From RGIG4576 sp964536025 (lineage in GTDB: Bacteria; Bacteroidota; Bacteroidia; Bacteroidales; Muribaculaceae), in the NCBI GenBank assembly GCA_964536025.1, contig CAZHXA010000006.1:1-64000 (forward strand): a DNA stretch of 64,000 nt. The letters run 5' to 3'. The notes beneath the pieces are model-generated. The model searched no databases. It had not been told where the DNA came from and saw only the letters and a list, made by a program, of their open reading frames with translations. A program made the translations under genes and the position numbers. Positions 18,665 to 29,909 of the stretch are shown here, one piece after another (the stretch's first letter is position 1; every line of letters starts with the position of its first letter).

Positions 18665-20395
18665 CTACTCCCTTCTCCATTCTCTTTTTATAGATTCATC
18701 TTGTTGATTCAATAATTCAAGCATTTCTTTTGGTATGACATAAATGTCTTCAGGGCTCTTAGGTCTAACAGCATCATACCATTGAAAACCAGGTAAATAT
18801 AATTGTTTTTTCTTTGCCAAGTATAACGGTACAGCCCTACCTGTTGGCTGTGGCCACATATTTATTTTTTCTACTTCTTGCTTAGGCTTAAGCCACATGG
18901 TTAAAAAGCTACCTTCAACTGTTACATATTTATTATAAGTTGAATCATTTTCCATAGGCAACATCAATACCATTGCATTTCCATCAACATCAAGTTTTCT
19001 CATTTCTCCGTCAATGAAATATGCTTTCATTTTTTTACCGGCTAACTGATTATAATAAATTTCACCTAAATGCTCAGCTACAAAAGCTGAATTTGGTAGC
19101 TCGGCGTAATCCACAGTACTATCATTGAAATGAACATCAATTCTATTTCCAAAAATTTGTCTTGCTTCCGACCATATAATAGGATGCTTAAACATTCTCA
19201 AAACAGAATCACGCTCTTCCATTACCATAGAATCACACACTCCTTGCAAATCAACTCTATAAAAACGCACTTTTGGTGAAGCGATCATAATTCTCATTGA
19301 ATCACTATCAAGATAAGTCTTTATAGTATCACTATGCAAATATAAAGTATCTGAATTAGAAAATTCTCTGGCTCTCGCTCGTTTTGTTGCAAAAGAATAA
19401 TTTTCTTTCTCATTGTGGTAGCCATAATCGCCATCCAAAATTGTGCTATGCACAGAATCGGTCAACTCCATTCTACCAAAAGCTTCACCATAACCTAAAT
19501 TTCTATCATAGAACACAGTATCGCCGGTAAGTTTTTCATTATTTTTTCCCACAATCAACGAACGATTGTATAATGAGGCTTTTTCTTCGGCTGTATTATA
19601 CCATCCTTTACTTGTATATATAATATTACTATCAGAAACAATGGTTGTGTATCCTACGATATCGGCAATTTTTGAATTGGTATTATAATGTAAAGTATCA
19701 GTATGCATAACATACTTTTCATTAACCAAATCCACATCATATAAGAATTCTGCGTTTTTTGTGCCAGGTTCATACTGACCATATACTGAAGATAATTCAT
19801 TTTGCTCATCAACAATTTTACCACCTTCAAAATAATAGCCAAGATTGTCGACCATATCATAATCAAGACTATCGGTAAATAATGTAACATTACGATTTTC
19901 GAGTTTTACATTATTTCTCAATTTTGCAAATTCCTCAATTCCATTATAATATAATTCATCAGCATATACAAACAAAGTATCACCTTGTTCCATTTTCACA
20001 TTACCGAAAGCATCAAACGAATCAGTATTTCCATAAAAATAGGCACTGTCACAATACATCAGCATACCTTCTTTCCTAAATTTTACATTACCACGCAAGA
20101 CTTGAAAATCAGGCGTAAGATTCTCATCAGCAACTAATTCATCGGCATATTCCAAAAATACTTTATTTTTTTGATTTCTGTCGGCTTTGGGAACTTGCGG
20201 TTTAATTTCATTCTTTACTTTTACTCGCAATTGCTTTTTATTATCCGGAACTTTTGCCCAAGCACTCTCAACAAACACACCTTTTATAAATAAAATAGCC
20301 AAAAGGCACAAGATTCCACTAAAAACCTTATGCCCTTCTATTTTATTTATGTTTTTATACTTTTTTATCACTTGTTTTATCAGTTTTTCAACCAT
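18665..20395 (-). CDS. OstA/LptA-like periplasmic protein
   Basis: The 576-residue protein has an N-terminal hydrophobic signal/anchor (about 25-45) and repeated OstA-type beta strands, each around a DxxxYYxxxD or DSLxYD pattern. Examples are QVLRGNVKFRKEGMLMYCDSA, FDAFGNVKMEQGDTLFVYADE and GEAFGRMELTDSVHS. OstA domains belong to LptA and the N-terminal part of LptD, which carry LPS across the periplasm. No LptD C-terminal barrel is evident, so this is an enlarged LptA-like protein. Its ATG overlaps the end of the upstream SurA-like gene by 16 bp, implying translational coupling. Role in LPS transport is inferred from domain and from the foldase neighbours. Confidence 0.85.
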   Translation of the reverse strand: MVEKLIKQVIKKYKNINKIEGHKVFSGILCLLAILFIKGVFVESAWAKVPDNKKQLRVKVKNEIKPQVPKADRNQKNKVFLEYADELVADENLTPDFQVLRGNVKFRKEGMLMYCDSAYFYGNTDSFDAFGNVKMEQGDTLFVYADELYYNGIEEFAKLRNNVKLENRNVTLFTDSLDYDMVDNLGYYFEGGKIVDEQNELSSVYGQYEPGTKNAEFLYDVDLVNEKYVMHTDTLHYNTNSKIADIVGYTTIVSDSNIIYTSKGWYNTAEEKASLYNRSLIVGKNNEKLTGDTVFYDRNLGYGEAFGRMELTDSVHSTILDGDYGYHNEKENYSFATKRARAREFSNSDTLYLHSDTIKTYLDSDSMRIMIASPKVRFYRVDLQGVCDSMVMEERDSVLRMFKHPIIWSEARQIFGNRIDVHFNDSTVDYAELPNSAFVAEHLGEIYYNQLAGKKMKAYFIDGEMRKLDVDGNAMVLMLPMENDSTYNKYVTVEGSFLTMWLKPKQEVEKINMWPQPTGRAVPLYLAKKKQLYLPGFQWYDAVRPKSPEDIYVIPKEMLELLNQQDESIKREWRRE

Positions 20396-21735
20396 CCATC
20401 ATATTTGAATTCACAATTTTTCCAGCCTTCCTCAATTCTTACGAATGTTTCTTTCTGTTTTTTTGCAATCCACTCAGCGATGATATCATTTTTAGTTTTT
20501 GTTTCATAAAGAGTTTTTATAGTTTGATAATCATCTTTAAGATTAGCCTTATGACCTTCTATACGATTTGTTAATTTTACTATAACAACCACTTCACGTT
20601 GAGTTTTCGGGTCAATCATGATAAATGGTTCCGATATTTGGCTCACTTTTAATGTATCAACTACTTTAGCTATTTCTTGAGGCAAATCTCCCATTTCAAA
20701 TTTTGTTGAAGATATTCCGTTTTTTGAGTTCACCATTATACCCTTATTATTTCGAGAATCCTTGTCTTGAGAAACATATTGAGTAGCATCTTCAAAAGTG
20801 AATTTTTCGGCTTCAATATCACTTTTTAATGAATCCAATCGAGTTATCGCTTCAGTTAAATCTTTCTCTGAGACCTTAGGTTTCAAGATGATGTGACGAG
20901 TATTTACTCTATCTCCTCGTTTTTCTATCAACTGAATAATATGAAAACCATATTCGGTTTCAACTATTTTTGATACTTTTTTAGTATCATTCAAGTTAAA
21001 CGCCACACTTGCATATTCAGGCACAAGTTCACCTTTACCCATAAAACCAAGTTCTCCACCATGCACTGCTGAAGCATCTTCGGAATACAAAATTGCCAAT
21101 GTTGAGAAATCACTTTCTCCTGTATTCACTTGATTAGCATAATTACGCAAACGAGATTTTACTTCATCTATTTCTTGTTGTGGTATAACAGGATTCAATT
21201 TTATCATTTGAACCTCAACTTGCATAGGAACAAAAGGAATACTATCTTCCGACAATGAAGAATAATACTTTCTCACATCGGCAGGAGTAGGTTTAACATT
21301 TTTAGTCAATTCTTCCTTTACTTGTTGTATTGTGTAGTTATTACGAGTTACTTCTATTAATTGCTCTCTTAAATCGGGAATTGGTTTACGGAAATACTCC
21401 TCAACTTTTTCTTTTGACCCCAAATTGGCAATAAAGAAGTTAATTCTATATTCAACTTGCTGCATCACCGTTGCATCACTCACTTCAATTGTATCAATTT
21501 TAGCTTGATGTAAGAATAATTTATCAACGGCTAAACGTTCAGGTATTACACAATAAGGATTTCCTTCAATAGGAGTCCTTTCATATTGCATTTGCATGTA
21601 TTGTTCTTCAATTTCCGATTTAAATATCGGTTCATCTCCAACGACCCATGCAACTTCTTCTACTACATTATTCTGTGCATTCAAAATAGATAAGCCGCCA
21701 AATAACAAACTTGCCAATAAGAACTTTATTTTCAC
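20380..21735 (-). CDS. SurA-like periplasmic peptidyl-prolyl isomerase with two PpiC domains
   Basis: The 451-residue protein has a signal peptide (KIKFLLASLLFGGLSILNA), a SurA-type N-terminal chaperone region (about 25-170) and two parvulin domains. The first parvulin spans about 172-275 (VEVQMIKLNP, ASAVHGGELGFMGKGELVPE, VETEYGFHIIQLIEKRGD); the second starts near 278 (VNTRHIILKPKVSEKDL) and is less complete. It should help fold outer-membrane proteins. The start is GTG at 21735; no in-frame ATG gives a signal peptide. A perfect 26-bp palindrome sits 38 bp upstream of it in the presumed leader. Confidence 0.9.
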   Translation of the reverse strand: MKIKFLLASLLFGGLSILNAQNNVVEEVAWVVGDEPIFKSEIEEQYMQMQYERTPIEGNPYCVIPERLAVDKLFLHQAKIDTIEVSDATVMQQVEYRINFFIANLGSKEKVEEYFRKPIPDLREQLIEVTRNNYTIQQVKEELTKNVKPTPADVRKYYSSLSEDSIPFVPMQVEVQMIKLNPVIPQQEIDEVKSRLRNYANQVNTGESDFSTLAILYSEDASAVHGGELGFMGKGELVPEYASVAFNLNDTKKVSKIVETEYGFHIIQLIEKRGDRVNTRHIILKPKVSEKDLTEAITRLDSLKSDIEAEKFTFEDATQYVSQDKDSRNNKGIMVNSKNGISSTKFEMGDLPQEIAKVVDTLKVSQISEPFIMIDPKTQREVVVIVKLTNRIEGHKANLKDDYQTIKTLYETKTKNDIIAEWIAKKQKETFVRIEEGWKNCEFKYDGWLKN

Positions 21736-21772
21736 TTTACGTAAGTTTTGATGTTTCTAATTTATTACACGA

Positions 21773-21798
21773 ATTGATTGCCATTAATGGCAATCAAT
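21773..21798. repeat. Perfect 26-bp palindrome in the leader of the SurA-like gene
   Basis: Thirteen bases pair without mismatch about the centre 21785/21786; the core reads GATTGCCATTAATGGCAATC. No T-run follows on the minus strand, so it does not look like a terminator. It lies between a possible -7 element (21832-21839) and the gene start. It could be an operator for a dimeric regulator or an mRNA hairpin. Confidence 0.75.
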
Positions 21799-21831
21799 GT
21801 CGCATACACTATTAATAACTTTTTCTAAGCA

Positions 21832-21839
21832 CAAAATTA
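21832..21839 (-). promoter_or_regulatory. -7 element for the SurA-like gene
   Basis: The minus strand carries TAATTTTG, a full match to TAnnTTTG, about 97 nt upstream of the GTG start. The -33 position is not convincing. If real, the palindrome at 21773-21798 would be transcribed into the leader. Confidence 0.4.
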
Positions 21840-21931
21840 ATAGTATTTCTCGTATTTTCGGTAAAAAAAATCTTAAATCATATTTCCACACTCTTTTTTA
21901 CGTTAAAAAAAGTCTTTTCGGTAGAATTGAT

Positions 21932-23836
21932 TTATTCTTTAACTAATTTCAATACTTTCTTATCTATCTTTACTTTATATTTAGATTTCAAATCCTTTAT
22001 CCAATTTTTTTCTAACTGATTTTGATAATCGGTTGTAACCTGACCTCTAACGTCGGCAACTTCTTCAGGTTGTTCAATAACTTTACCTTCAAGCACAAAA
22101 TAAGTTGTGTACTTCTTATCTTGTTCTGCTTTAGCACCTCCAAATATCAATTCATCGACAAACTTATTTTCACCTTTTGCAGTTAAATGTCTTTCGATTC
22201 GAATATCACGACGGAATTTTTTGTGTAACGCAGTAGCAACGGTATCACCTCCAAGAGTTTTCAAGTAATCTTTTACGGCATTTTCTACAGAGTCATTTAC
22301 AGAATAAACTATTAACCCTTTAAATTTAGGTGATTTCCAATTTGTATATTTGGATTTATTTTTTTCAAAATATTTTTCCAAACCTTCTTTATCGTTACTT
22401 GCTTTTTCCCAAACGTTCTTATTGCTGATATCAAATAAAAGTATACCTTCACGGTATTCATTCAACAAATTGGCATATTCAGGATATTTATTTACCAAAT
22501 CTTCTTTTTCATAATTCAAGAGTGTTTCTCTCACTGCTTTTTCTTTTTCAGAATTTATATAATTCAAAGCACGAGAAACTTCCATTTTTCTTTTATTGCT
22601 CCAATTCTTAGACAAGTCGGAAATCGTATATATTCCTCCTTTATAAGTAAACAAGACAACACCCGAATTGTGAGCTTTAGCAACAAAAGTGCTATCATAT
22701 CCTGTAGTTCCCAACAAAGCTTTTAACTCTGATTCGAACTGAGGATTTTCACTATAATTATATTCAATTTTTAAATCATTTAAACGCTTGTTTCTTATGA
22801 TTTCGCCTCTCTCATCTCTATTTACTGTAGAATAAAGTTGCTCCTTTAATTCTTCATAACTTTCCAATGGTTTATGTTCCAACACTGTTAAAATATGAAT
22901 ACCATGTTCCATTTTAGCAGGCTTTGAGAAAGAACCTACCGGAGTGTTAAACATAAGAGTTTCCAACGGTTTTATAAGTTGGTCTATACCATACCATCCT
23001 AATTCTCCTCCTTTTTTGGCAGATCCGCTATCTTCAGATTCAACTTCAGCTACTTTTGCAAAATCAGCACCATTTTTTAAAACAGTATAGACTGAATCCA
23101 TTGCTTTTGAGATTTGTTCTTTTTCTACCTCTGTTGCATTTTGCGGATACAATTTCACAATGTGAGCCACTCTATATTTTCCTACTGTTGGATACTCTTT
23201 GTTTACTTTAATAATGTGATAGCCAAATGGCGTTTCAACAACGTCGGAGAACTGCCCTATAGGAGTATTATAAGCCGCATTTTCAAAAGAATAAGGATAA
23301 CGGCCAACCCACAAGCTACCTATTTCACCACCTTTTTCGGCAGAATACATATCACATGAATATTTTTGAGCTAAAGCAGTAAAATCTTCACCATTCAATA
23401 AGCATTTTCTTATGCTATCCATCTTAGACTTTGATTGTGGCTCCAAAGGAAGCATAATATGACTTACATCAAGATTTTTTTTCATTCTTTCATAAGCCTC
23501 TTTTGCATAAGGTTCGGTGTGCTTATTATTATCTAAATATGGTCGCATAAGTTCATTCTTATGCCCGCTTAATTCATTTATAAAAGTGCGAGTTGTATCC
23601 AGACCGGCTTCTTCAGCTGCAGCAACCTTCATTTTGTAAACAACAAAACGTTCAACATAATCATTCAATGATTCTTTTTCAATTTGTTGTTTATTATTCT
23701 TATGATACATATACTCAAATTCTGACAACTTCACATTTTTCCCATTTACAGTCATCAAAATTTTATCTTCAGTGGCATTTGCACATAAAGTTGTAGCAAC
23801 CAATGCTCCTATAAGGAATTTATTTTTCATCATCAT
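21932..23836 (-). CDS. PpiC-type periplasmic foldase with two parvulin domains
   Basis: The 634-residue exported protein has a signal peptide (KNKFLIGALVATTLCANA) and then a short chaperone-like region. Two adjacent parvulin domains follow: about 115-220 (LDVSHIMLPLEPQ, AEKGGEIGSLWVGRYPYSFE, VETPFGYHIIKV) and about 225-325 (YRVAHIVKLYP, SAKKGGELGWYGIDQLIKPLE, MEHGIHILTVLEH). The last 300 residues are charged and mostly helical, of unknown role. It probably works with the SurA-like neighbour on outer-membrane protein folding. A long hairpin separates it from guaB upstream, 22 bp before its start. Confidence 0.9.
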   Translation of the reverse strand: MMMKNKFLIGALVATTLCANATEDKILMTVNGKNVKLSEFEYMYHKNNKQQIEKESLNDYVERFVVYKMKVAAAEEAGLDTTRTFINELSGHKNELMRPYLDNNKHTEPYAKEAYERMKKNLDVSHIMLPLEPQSKSKMDSIRKCLLNGEDFTALAQKYSCDMYSAEKGGEIGSLWVGRYPYSFENAAYNTPIGQFSDVVETPFGYHIIKVNKEYPTVGKYRVAHIVKLYPQNATEVEKEQISKAMDSVYTVLKNGADFAKVAEVESEDSGSAKKGGELGWYGIDQLIKPLETLMFNTPVGSFSKPAKMEHGIHILTVLEHKPLESYEELKEQLYSTVNRDERGEIIRNKRLNDLKIEYNYSENPQFESELKALLGTTGYDSTFVAKAHNSGVVLFTYKGGIYTISDLSKNWSNKRKMEVSRALNYINSEKEKAVRETLLNYEKEDLVNKYPEYANLLNEYREGILLFDISNKNVWEKASNDKEGLEKYFEKNKSKYTNWKSPKFKGLIVYSVNDSVENAVKDYLKTLGGDTVATALHKKFRRDIRIERHLTAKGENKFVDELIFGGAKAEQDKKYTTYFVLEGKVIEQPEEVADVRGQVTTDYQNQLEKNWIKDLKSKYKVKIDKKVLKLVKE

Positions 23837-23858
23837 AAAATGTTTTTCTTATATAAGT

Positions 23859-23901
23859 ATATAACGGCAGATATAAAATATTATTATATCTGCCGTTATA
23901 T
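23859..23901 (-). terminator. Long hairpin between guaB and ppiC
   Basis: A perfect 18-bp stem (23859-23876 with 23884-23901) encloses the 7-nt loop AATATTA. It begins 14 bp after the guaB stop and ends 22 bp before the ppiC start. The T-rich run is stronger on the plus strand than on the minus strand, so it may terminate inefficiently or act as an mRNA stability or attenuation element. Confidence 0.65.
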
Positions 23902-23915
23902 TTTATTTTTTATTT

Positions 23916-25394
<1,479 letters not shown>

Positions 25395-25416
25395 TTAGTT
25401 TAAATTTTATTGCATG

Positions 25417-25447
25417 CAAATTTAATAACTTTCCTCAAATTACACAA
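25417..25447 (-). promoter_or_regulatory. Promoter of guaB
   Basis: On the minus strand TTG (25445-25447), then 20 nt, then TAAATTTG (25417-25424), a perfect TAnnTTTG. It lies 28 nt upstream of the guaB ATG. Confidence 0.65.
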
Positions 25448-25487
25448 CTAAAATTTGCCGCAATTATATTTTTTAAAATATTTCAAT

Positions 25488-25527
25488 AATGTAATGGGAC
25501 TCATTTTATCATGTATCCCATTACATT
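25488..25527 (-). terminator. Terminator of recQ
   Basis: A perfect 12-bp stem AATGTAATGGGA/TCCCATTACATT (25488-25499 with 25516-25527) lies 4 bp after the recQ stop. An AT-rich stretch with short T runs follows on the minus strand. It separates recQ from the guaB promoter. Confidence 0.7.
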
Positions 25528-25531
25528 TATT

Positions 25532-27718
25532 CTAAATTCCCATTTCTGACAAGAATTTAATTCTTACCATTCGTATTTCATCCTCTGAATAAACATCACC
25601 AAGTTCATCCATAGCAGAATTCAAATCATCACTTTCACTATCTTTGAAATAATCGAAGATTTCTTCTATATCTTCTTCGTCCATTATATTTTCAAGATAG
25701 TAATCTATATCAATCTTCGTACCCGAATTAACGATAGTTTCTATTTCATCCAAAATTTCAGAAAATTCAATACCTCTTGAACGAGCCAATTCATTTAATG
25801 GAGTTTTTCTATCTATTCCTTGAATAATAGCCAGTCTCGGCTTACTTTTATTCGGAACAGTTCTAACCCATAAATCATCGGGACGTTCAATTTCATTTTC
25901 TTCAACATGGCGTCTTATCAAATCAAGAAATTCTTCTCCGTATCTCTTGGCTTTTCCTCCGGCACCTACTCCTGGAATTTTTTGAAGTTCATCAAGACTT
26001 ATAGGATAAGTTGTTGCCATTGCCTCCAATGAAGGGTCCTGAAATATAACATAAGGAGGTAAATCATTCTTTTTAGCAATATGCTTTCTTAAATCCTTTA
26101 GCATAGAAAAAAGAACTGGGTCAACTGCACTTGTCGTACCACTCTTGACATTTATTTCATTATCGTCTTCACTAAAATCTCGGTCTTCTACGATCTTAAA
26201 CGATGTGGGATTTTTCAAAAATGATTTTCCTAATTCGGTTACTCTTAGTAAACCATAATTTTCTATATCTCTCACTATATATCCTGCAATATTAGCTTGT
26301 CTTAATACAGCATTCAATATTTTTTCGTCAACATCATCTTTACAACCAAAGACCTCAAGTTCATCATGTTTATAGAGCTTCACATCATTAGTTAATCGTC
26401 CCCTCATAACATCTATAACATGCCCTACTTTGAATTTTTCTTTCAATGCTATAATCACTTCAAGAGCTGCACACAATTCGTCCTTTGCTTCTATAAGTTT
26501 TTTAGGATTCAAGCAATTATCACAATTACCACAATTATCCACATTATAGTCTTCGCCAAAATAATGTAACAATGTTTTTCTTCGACAAAAAGACGATTCA
26601 GCGTAAGATGCTGTTTCAAGCAACAATTGTCGACCTATTTCTTGTTCTGCGATAGGCTTTCCTTGCATAAACTTCTCAAGTTTTTGCAAGTCTTTATGGG
26701 TATAGAATGTTATGCACTGACCTTCACCTCCATCTCGACCAGCTCTTCCTGTTTCTTGATAGTATCCCTCCAAACTTTTAGGTATATCATAGTGTATAAC
26801 ATACCTCACATCCGGTTTATCGATTCCCATACCAAATGCAATGGTAGCAACTATCACGTCAACGTCTTCATGCAGAAAAGCATCTTGATTCTCACTTCTT
26901 ACCGCACTATCAAGACCTGCATGATAAGGCAACGCCTTTATATTATTTACAATCAATTTTTCTGCCAATTCCTCTACGGTTTTTCGACTCAAGCAATATA
27001 TGATACCCGATTTCCCTTCTTGTGATTTGATATATTTAATTATATCAATATCCACATTAGAGGTTTTAGGCCTTACTTCATAATATAAGTTTTCTCTATT
27101 AAAAGAAGACTTAAAAACTTTGGCTTCGGTCATCCCCAAATTTTTCTGTATATCATGTTGCACCTTTTGAGTAGCAGTAGCAGTCAACGCTATTACAGGT
27201 CGCTGTCCTATTTCATTTATCAACGGCCTTATTTTGCGATATTCCGGACGAAAATCATGTCCCCATTCCGATATACAATGAGCTTCATCAACTGCATAAA
27301 ACGATATTTTTATCGTTTTCAAGAATTCTACATTTTCTTCTTTTGTGAGAGACTCCGGAGCTACATACAATAATTTAGTTATTCCTGAAGCGACATCTTC
27401 TTTCACTTGGTCAACTGCCTGTTTATTCAACGAAGAGTTCAAGAAATGTGCAACGCCATCTTTTTCGCTGAAATTACGCATTGCATCAACTTGATTCTTC
27501 ATTAAAGCAATCAACGGAGAAATAACAATAGCCGTTCCCTCCATTATCAATGACGGCAACTGATAGCAAAGTGATTTACCACCACCTGTAGGCATCAATA
27601 CAAAGGTATCTTTTTCGTTTAAAAGATTTTCCATTATAGCCTCTTGATTTCCTTTAAAAGAATCAAAACCAAAATTCTTTTTTAGTTCTATTGCTAATAA
27701 CTCCTTTATATTTGTCAT
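25532..27718 (-). CDS. recQ: ATP-dependent DNA helicase RecQ
   Basis: The 728-residue superfamily 2 helicase unwinds DNA 3' to 5' in recombinational repair. Seen in order: the N-terminal motif 0 region FKGNQEAIMENLL, Walker A MPTGGGKSLCYQLPS, DEAH as VDEAHCISEWGHDFRPEY, ALTATATQ, the motif V/VI region IAFGMGIDKPDVRYVIHYD...YYQETGRAGRDG, the four-Cys zinc-binding RQC region (CRRKTLLHYFGE...CGNCDNC), a winged helix, an HRDC domain (about 515-600) and an acidic C-terminal tail. The start is placed at the ATG at 27718; the longer reading from a TTG would run into the promoter motif. The clpX stop lies just upstream. Confidence 0.95.
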   Translation of the reverse strand: MTNIKELLAIELKKNFGFDSFKGNQEAIMENLLNEKDTFVLMPTGGGKSLCYQLPSLIMEGTAIVISPLIALMKNQVDAMRNFSEKDGVAHFLNSSLNKQAVDQVKEDVASGITKLLYVAPESLTKEENVEFLKTIKISFYAVDEAHCISEWGHDFRPEYRKIRPLINEIGQRPVIALTATATQKVQHDIQKNLGMTEAKVFKSSFNRENLYYEVRPKTSNVDIDIIKYIKSQEGKSGIIYCLSRKTVEELAEKLIVNNIKALPYHAGLDSAVRSENQDAFLHEDVDVIVATIAFGMGIDKPDVRYVIHYDIPKSLEGYYQETGRAGRDGGEGQCITFYTHKDLQKLEKFMQGKPIAEQEIGRQLLLETASYAESSFCRRKTLLHYFGEDYNVDNCGNCDNCLNPKKLIEAKDELCAALEVIIALKEKFKVGHVIDVMRGRLTNDVKLYKHDELEVFGCKDDVDEKILNAVLRQANIAGYIVRDIENYGLLRVTELGKSFLKNPTSFKIVEDRDFSEDDNEINVKSGTTSAVDPVLFSMLKDLRKHIAKKNDLPPYVIFQDPSLEAMATTYPISLDELQKIPGVGAGGKAKRYGEEFLDLIRRHVEENEIERPDDLWVRTVPNKSKPRLAIIQGIDRKTPLNELARSRGIEFSEILDEIETIVNSGTKIDIDYYLENIMDEEDIEEIFDYFKDSESDDLNSAMDELGDVYSEDEIRMVRIKFLSEMGI

Positions 27719-27760
27719 GATAATGAGGTTTAAGTTATTTTGACAGATATTAATCCCTAA

Positions 27761-27792
27761 CAAATTTAGGAATCAGTCATTGATTTTACAAA
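27761..27792 (-). promoter_or_regulatory. Promoter of recQ
   Basis: On the minus strand TTTG (27789-27792), then 20 nt, then TAAATTTG (27761-27768). Both halves match the Bacteroidales consensus exactly. It starts five bases beyond the clpX stop and lies about 43 nt before the recQ ATG, which also argues against the longer recQ start. Confidence 0.75.
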
Positions 27793-27796
27793 TTAT

Positions 27797-29038
27797 TTAA
27801 TTAAATTCTTTAGACAATTCAAAATTAGCTTTCACTAATTGTTCTTTAGCATATTCTTTGGTTACAATAAATGTTTTTTCGTCTTTTCCAGGCAAATCAA
27901 ACATTGCATCAATCATTATCGACTCAACTATCGAACGTAAACCTCTTGCTCCAAGTTTATATTCTATAGCCTTATCAACAACATACTCTAATGCCTCTTT
28001 TTCAAATGACAATTGAACTCCATCCATTTCAAATAGTTTTTTATACTGTTTCACAATGGCATTTTTAGGTTCAGTCAATATTCTAAACAAAGCATCACGA
28101 GACAAAGGCTCTAAATTTGTCAAAATAGGTAAACGACCTATAATTTCAGGTATCAAGCCATAAGACTTCAAATCTTGAGGAGCCACATAATGTAATAATT
28201 TTTCTCTATCAACCTTTTGTTGTTCGCTACTTCTTCCATAGCCCACAACATGCTGATTTAATCTTAATGCAATTTTACGCTCTATACCTTCAAAAGCTCC
28301 ACCACAAATAAATAAAATATTTTTTGTATCAACAGGTATCATCTTTTGATCAGGATGTTTACGACCTCCTTGTGGCGGGACATTTACAACAGAGCCTTCC
28401 AATAGTTTCAATAGTCCTTGTTGCACACCTTCTCCACTTACATCACGCGTAATAGATGGATTATCACCTTTTCGAGCTATTTTATCTATTTCGTCAATAA
28501 AAACGATTCCTCTTTCGGCTGCTTTTACATCATAATCACATGCCTGTAATAATCGAGTCAACAAGCTCTCAATATCTTCTCCCACATATCCGGCTTCGGT
28601 CAATACTGTAGCGTCAACTATTGTAAATGGCACTTTCAATAACTTCGCAATAGATTTTGCCAACAAAGTTTTCCCTGTACCGGTAGGTCCTACAATTATT
28701 ATATTGGATTTTTCTATTTCCACATCATCTTTCATCTGTTGAGCCAATCTTTTGTAATGATTATAAACTGCAACCGAAAGATAACGCTTGGCATTTTCCT
28801 GACCTATTACATATTGATTAAGATATGCCATTATTTCTGTTGGCTTTGGCACATCTTTCAATTCAATATCATCAACTTTGCTTGTAGCTTTCTTTTTTAA
28901 ATATTCTATTGCGATTTCATTTGCATGCTCAGCACACTCGTTGCATATACAGCCTTCAGCTCCCGGCATCAACAATTCCACCTCAGAGCCGGAGCGTCCA
29001 CAAAAGCTACAATGCAAATCGTTATTCTTTTTTGCCAT
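27797..29038 (-). CDS. clpX: ATP-dependent Clp protease ATP-binding subunit ClpX
   Basis: The 413-residue AAA+ unfoldase feeds substrates to ClpP. It opens with the four-Cys zinc-binding domain ([20 protein letters not shown] then [10 protein letters not shown]), followed by Walker [14 protein letters not shown], pore loop [10 protein letters not shown], Walker [15 protein letters not shown] and the sensor regions. The ClpP-binding loop reads [14 protein letters not shown] with LLHYV after it; the classical IGF tripeptide is not obvious to me in this segment and should be checked by alignment. It follows clpP by 13 bp, the normal clpP-clpX order. Confidence 0.97.
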   Translation of the reverse strand: MAKKNNDLHCSFCGRSGSEVELLMPGAEGCICNECAEHANEIAIEYLKKKATSKVDDIELKDVPKPTEIMAYLNQYVIGQENAKRYLSVAVYNHYKRLAQQMKDDVEIEKSNIIIVGPTGTGKTLLAKSIAKLLKVPFTIVDATVLTEAGYVGEDIESLLTRLLQACDYDVKAAERGIVFIDEIDKIARKGDNPSITRDVSGEGVQQGLLKLLEGSVVNVPPQGGRKHPDQKMIPVDTKNILFICGGAFEGIERKIALRLNQHVVGYGRSSEQQKVDREKLLHYVAPQDLKSYGLIPEIIGRLPILTNLEPLSRDALFRILTEPKNAIVKQYKKLFEMDGVQLSFEKEALEYVVDKAIEYKLGARGLRSIVESIMIDAMFDLPGKDEKTFIVTKEYAKEQLVKANFELSKEFN

Positions 29039-29051
29039 CTTAAAACTCTTA

Positions 29052-29735
<684 letters not shown>

Positions 29736-29772
29736 ATATTTATCTTACTTTTTTTCATCTGACAATTTATTT

Positions 29773-29780
29773 CAAAGTTA
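29773..29780 (-). promoter_or_regulatory. -7 element for clpP-clpX
   Basis: The minus strand has TAACTTTG, a full match to TAnnTTTG, 38 nt before the clpP ATG. No clear TTG is seen at the -33 position. Confidence 0.45.
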
Positions 29781-29839
29781 ATAATAATTCTTTTAATTAT
29801 GAAATTATATTACACATTATTCATTTCATCTTAAATTAA

Positions 29840-29885
29840 AAACACTTAAAAAATAAATAGGTGGATACAACTTTGCATCCACCTA
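29840..29885 (-). terminator. Terminator of the lpxD-lpxC/fabZ-lpxA operon
   Basis: A 9-bp stem TAGGTGGAT/ATCCACCTA (29858-29866 with 29877-29885) is followed on the minus strand by a strong T-run. It lies 24 bp after the lpxA stop. Confidence 0.85.
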
Positions 29886-29909
29886 TCAAAACAGTATTAT
29901 ATAATATTA

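Noticed and set aside
27719..27763. Longer N-terminus of RecQ starting from TTG at 27763
   Set aside because: The codon falls inside the -7 box of a consensus promoter, so it would not be translated from that transcript.
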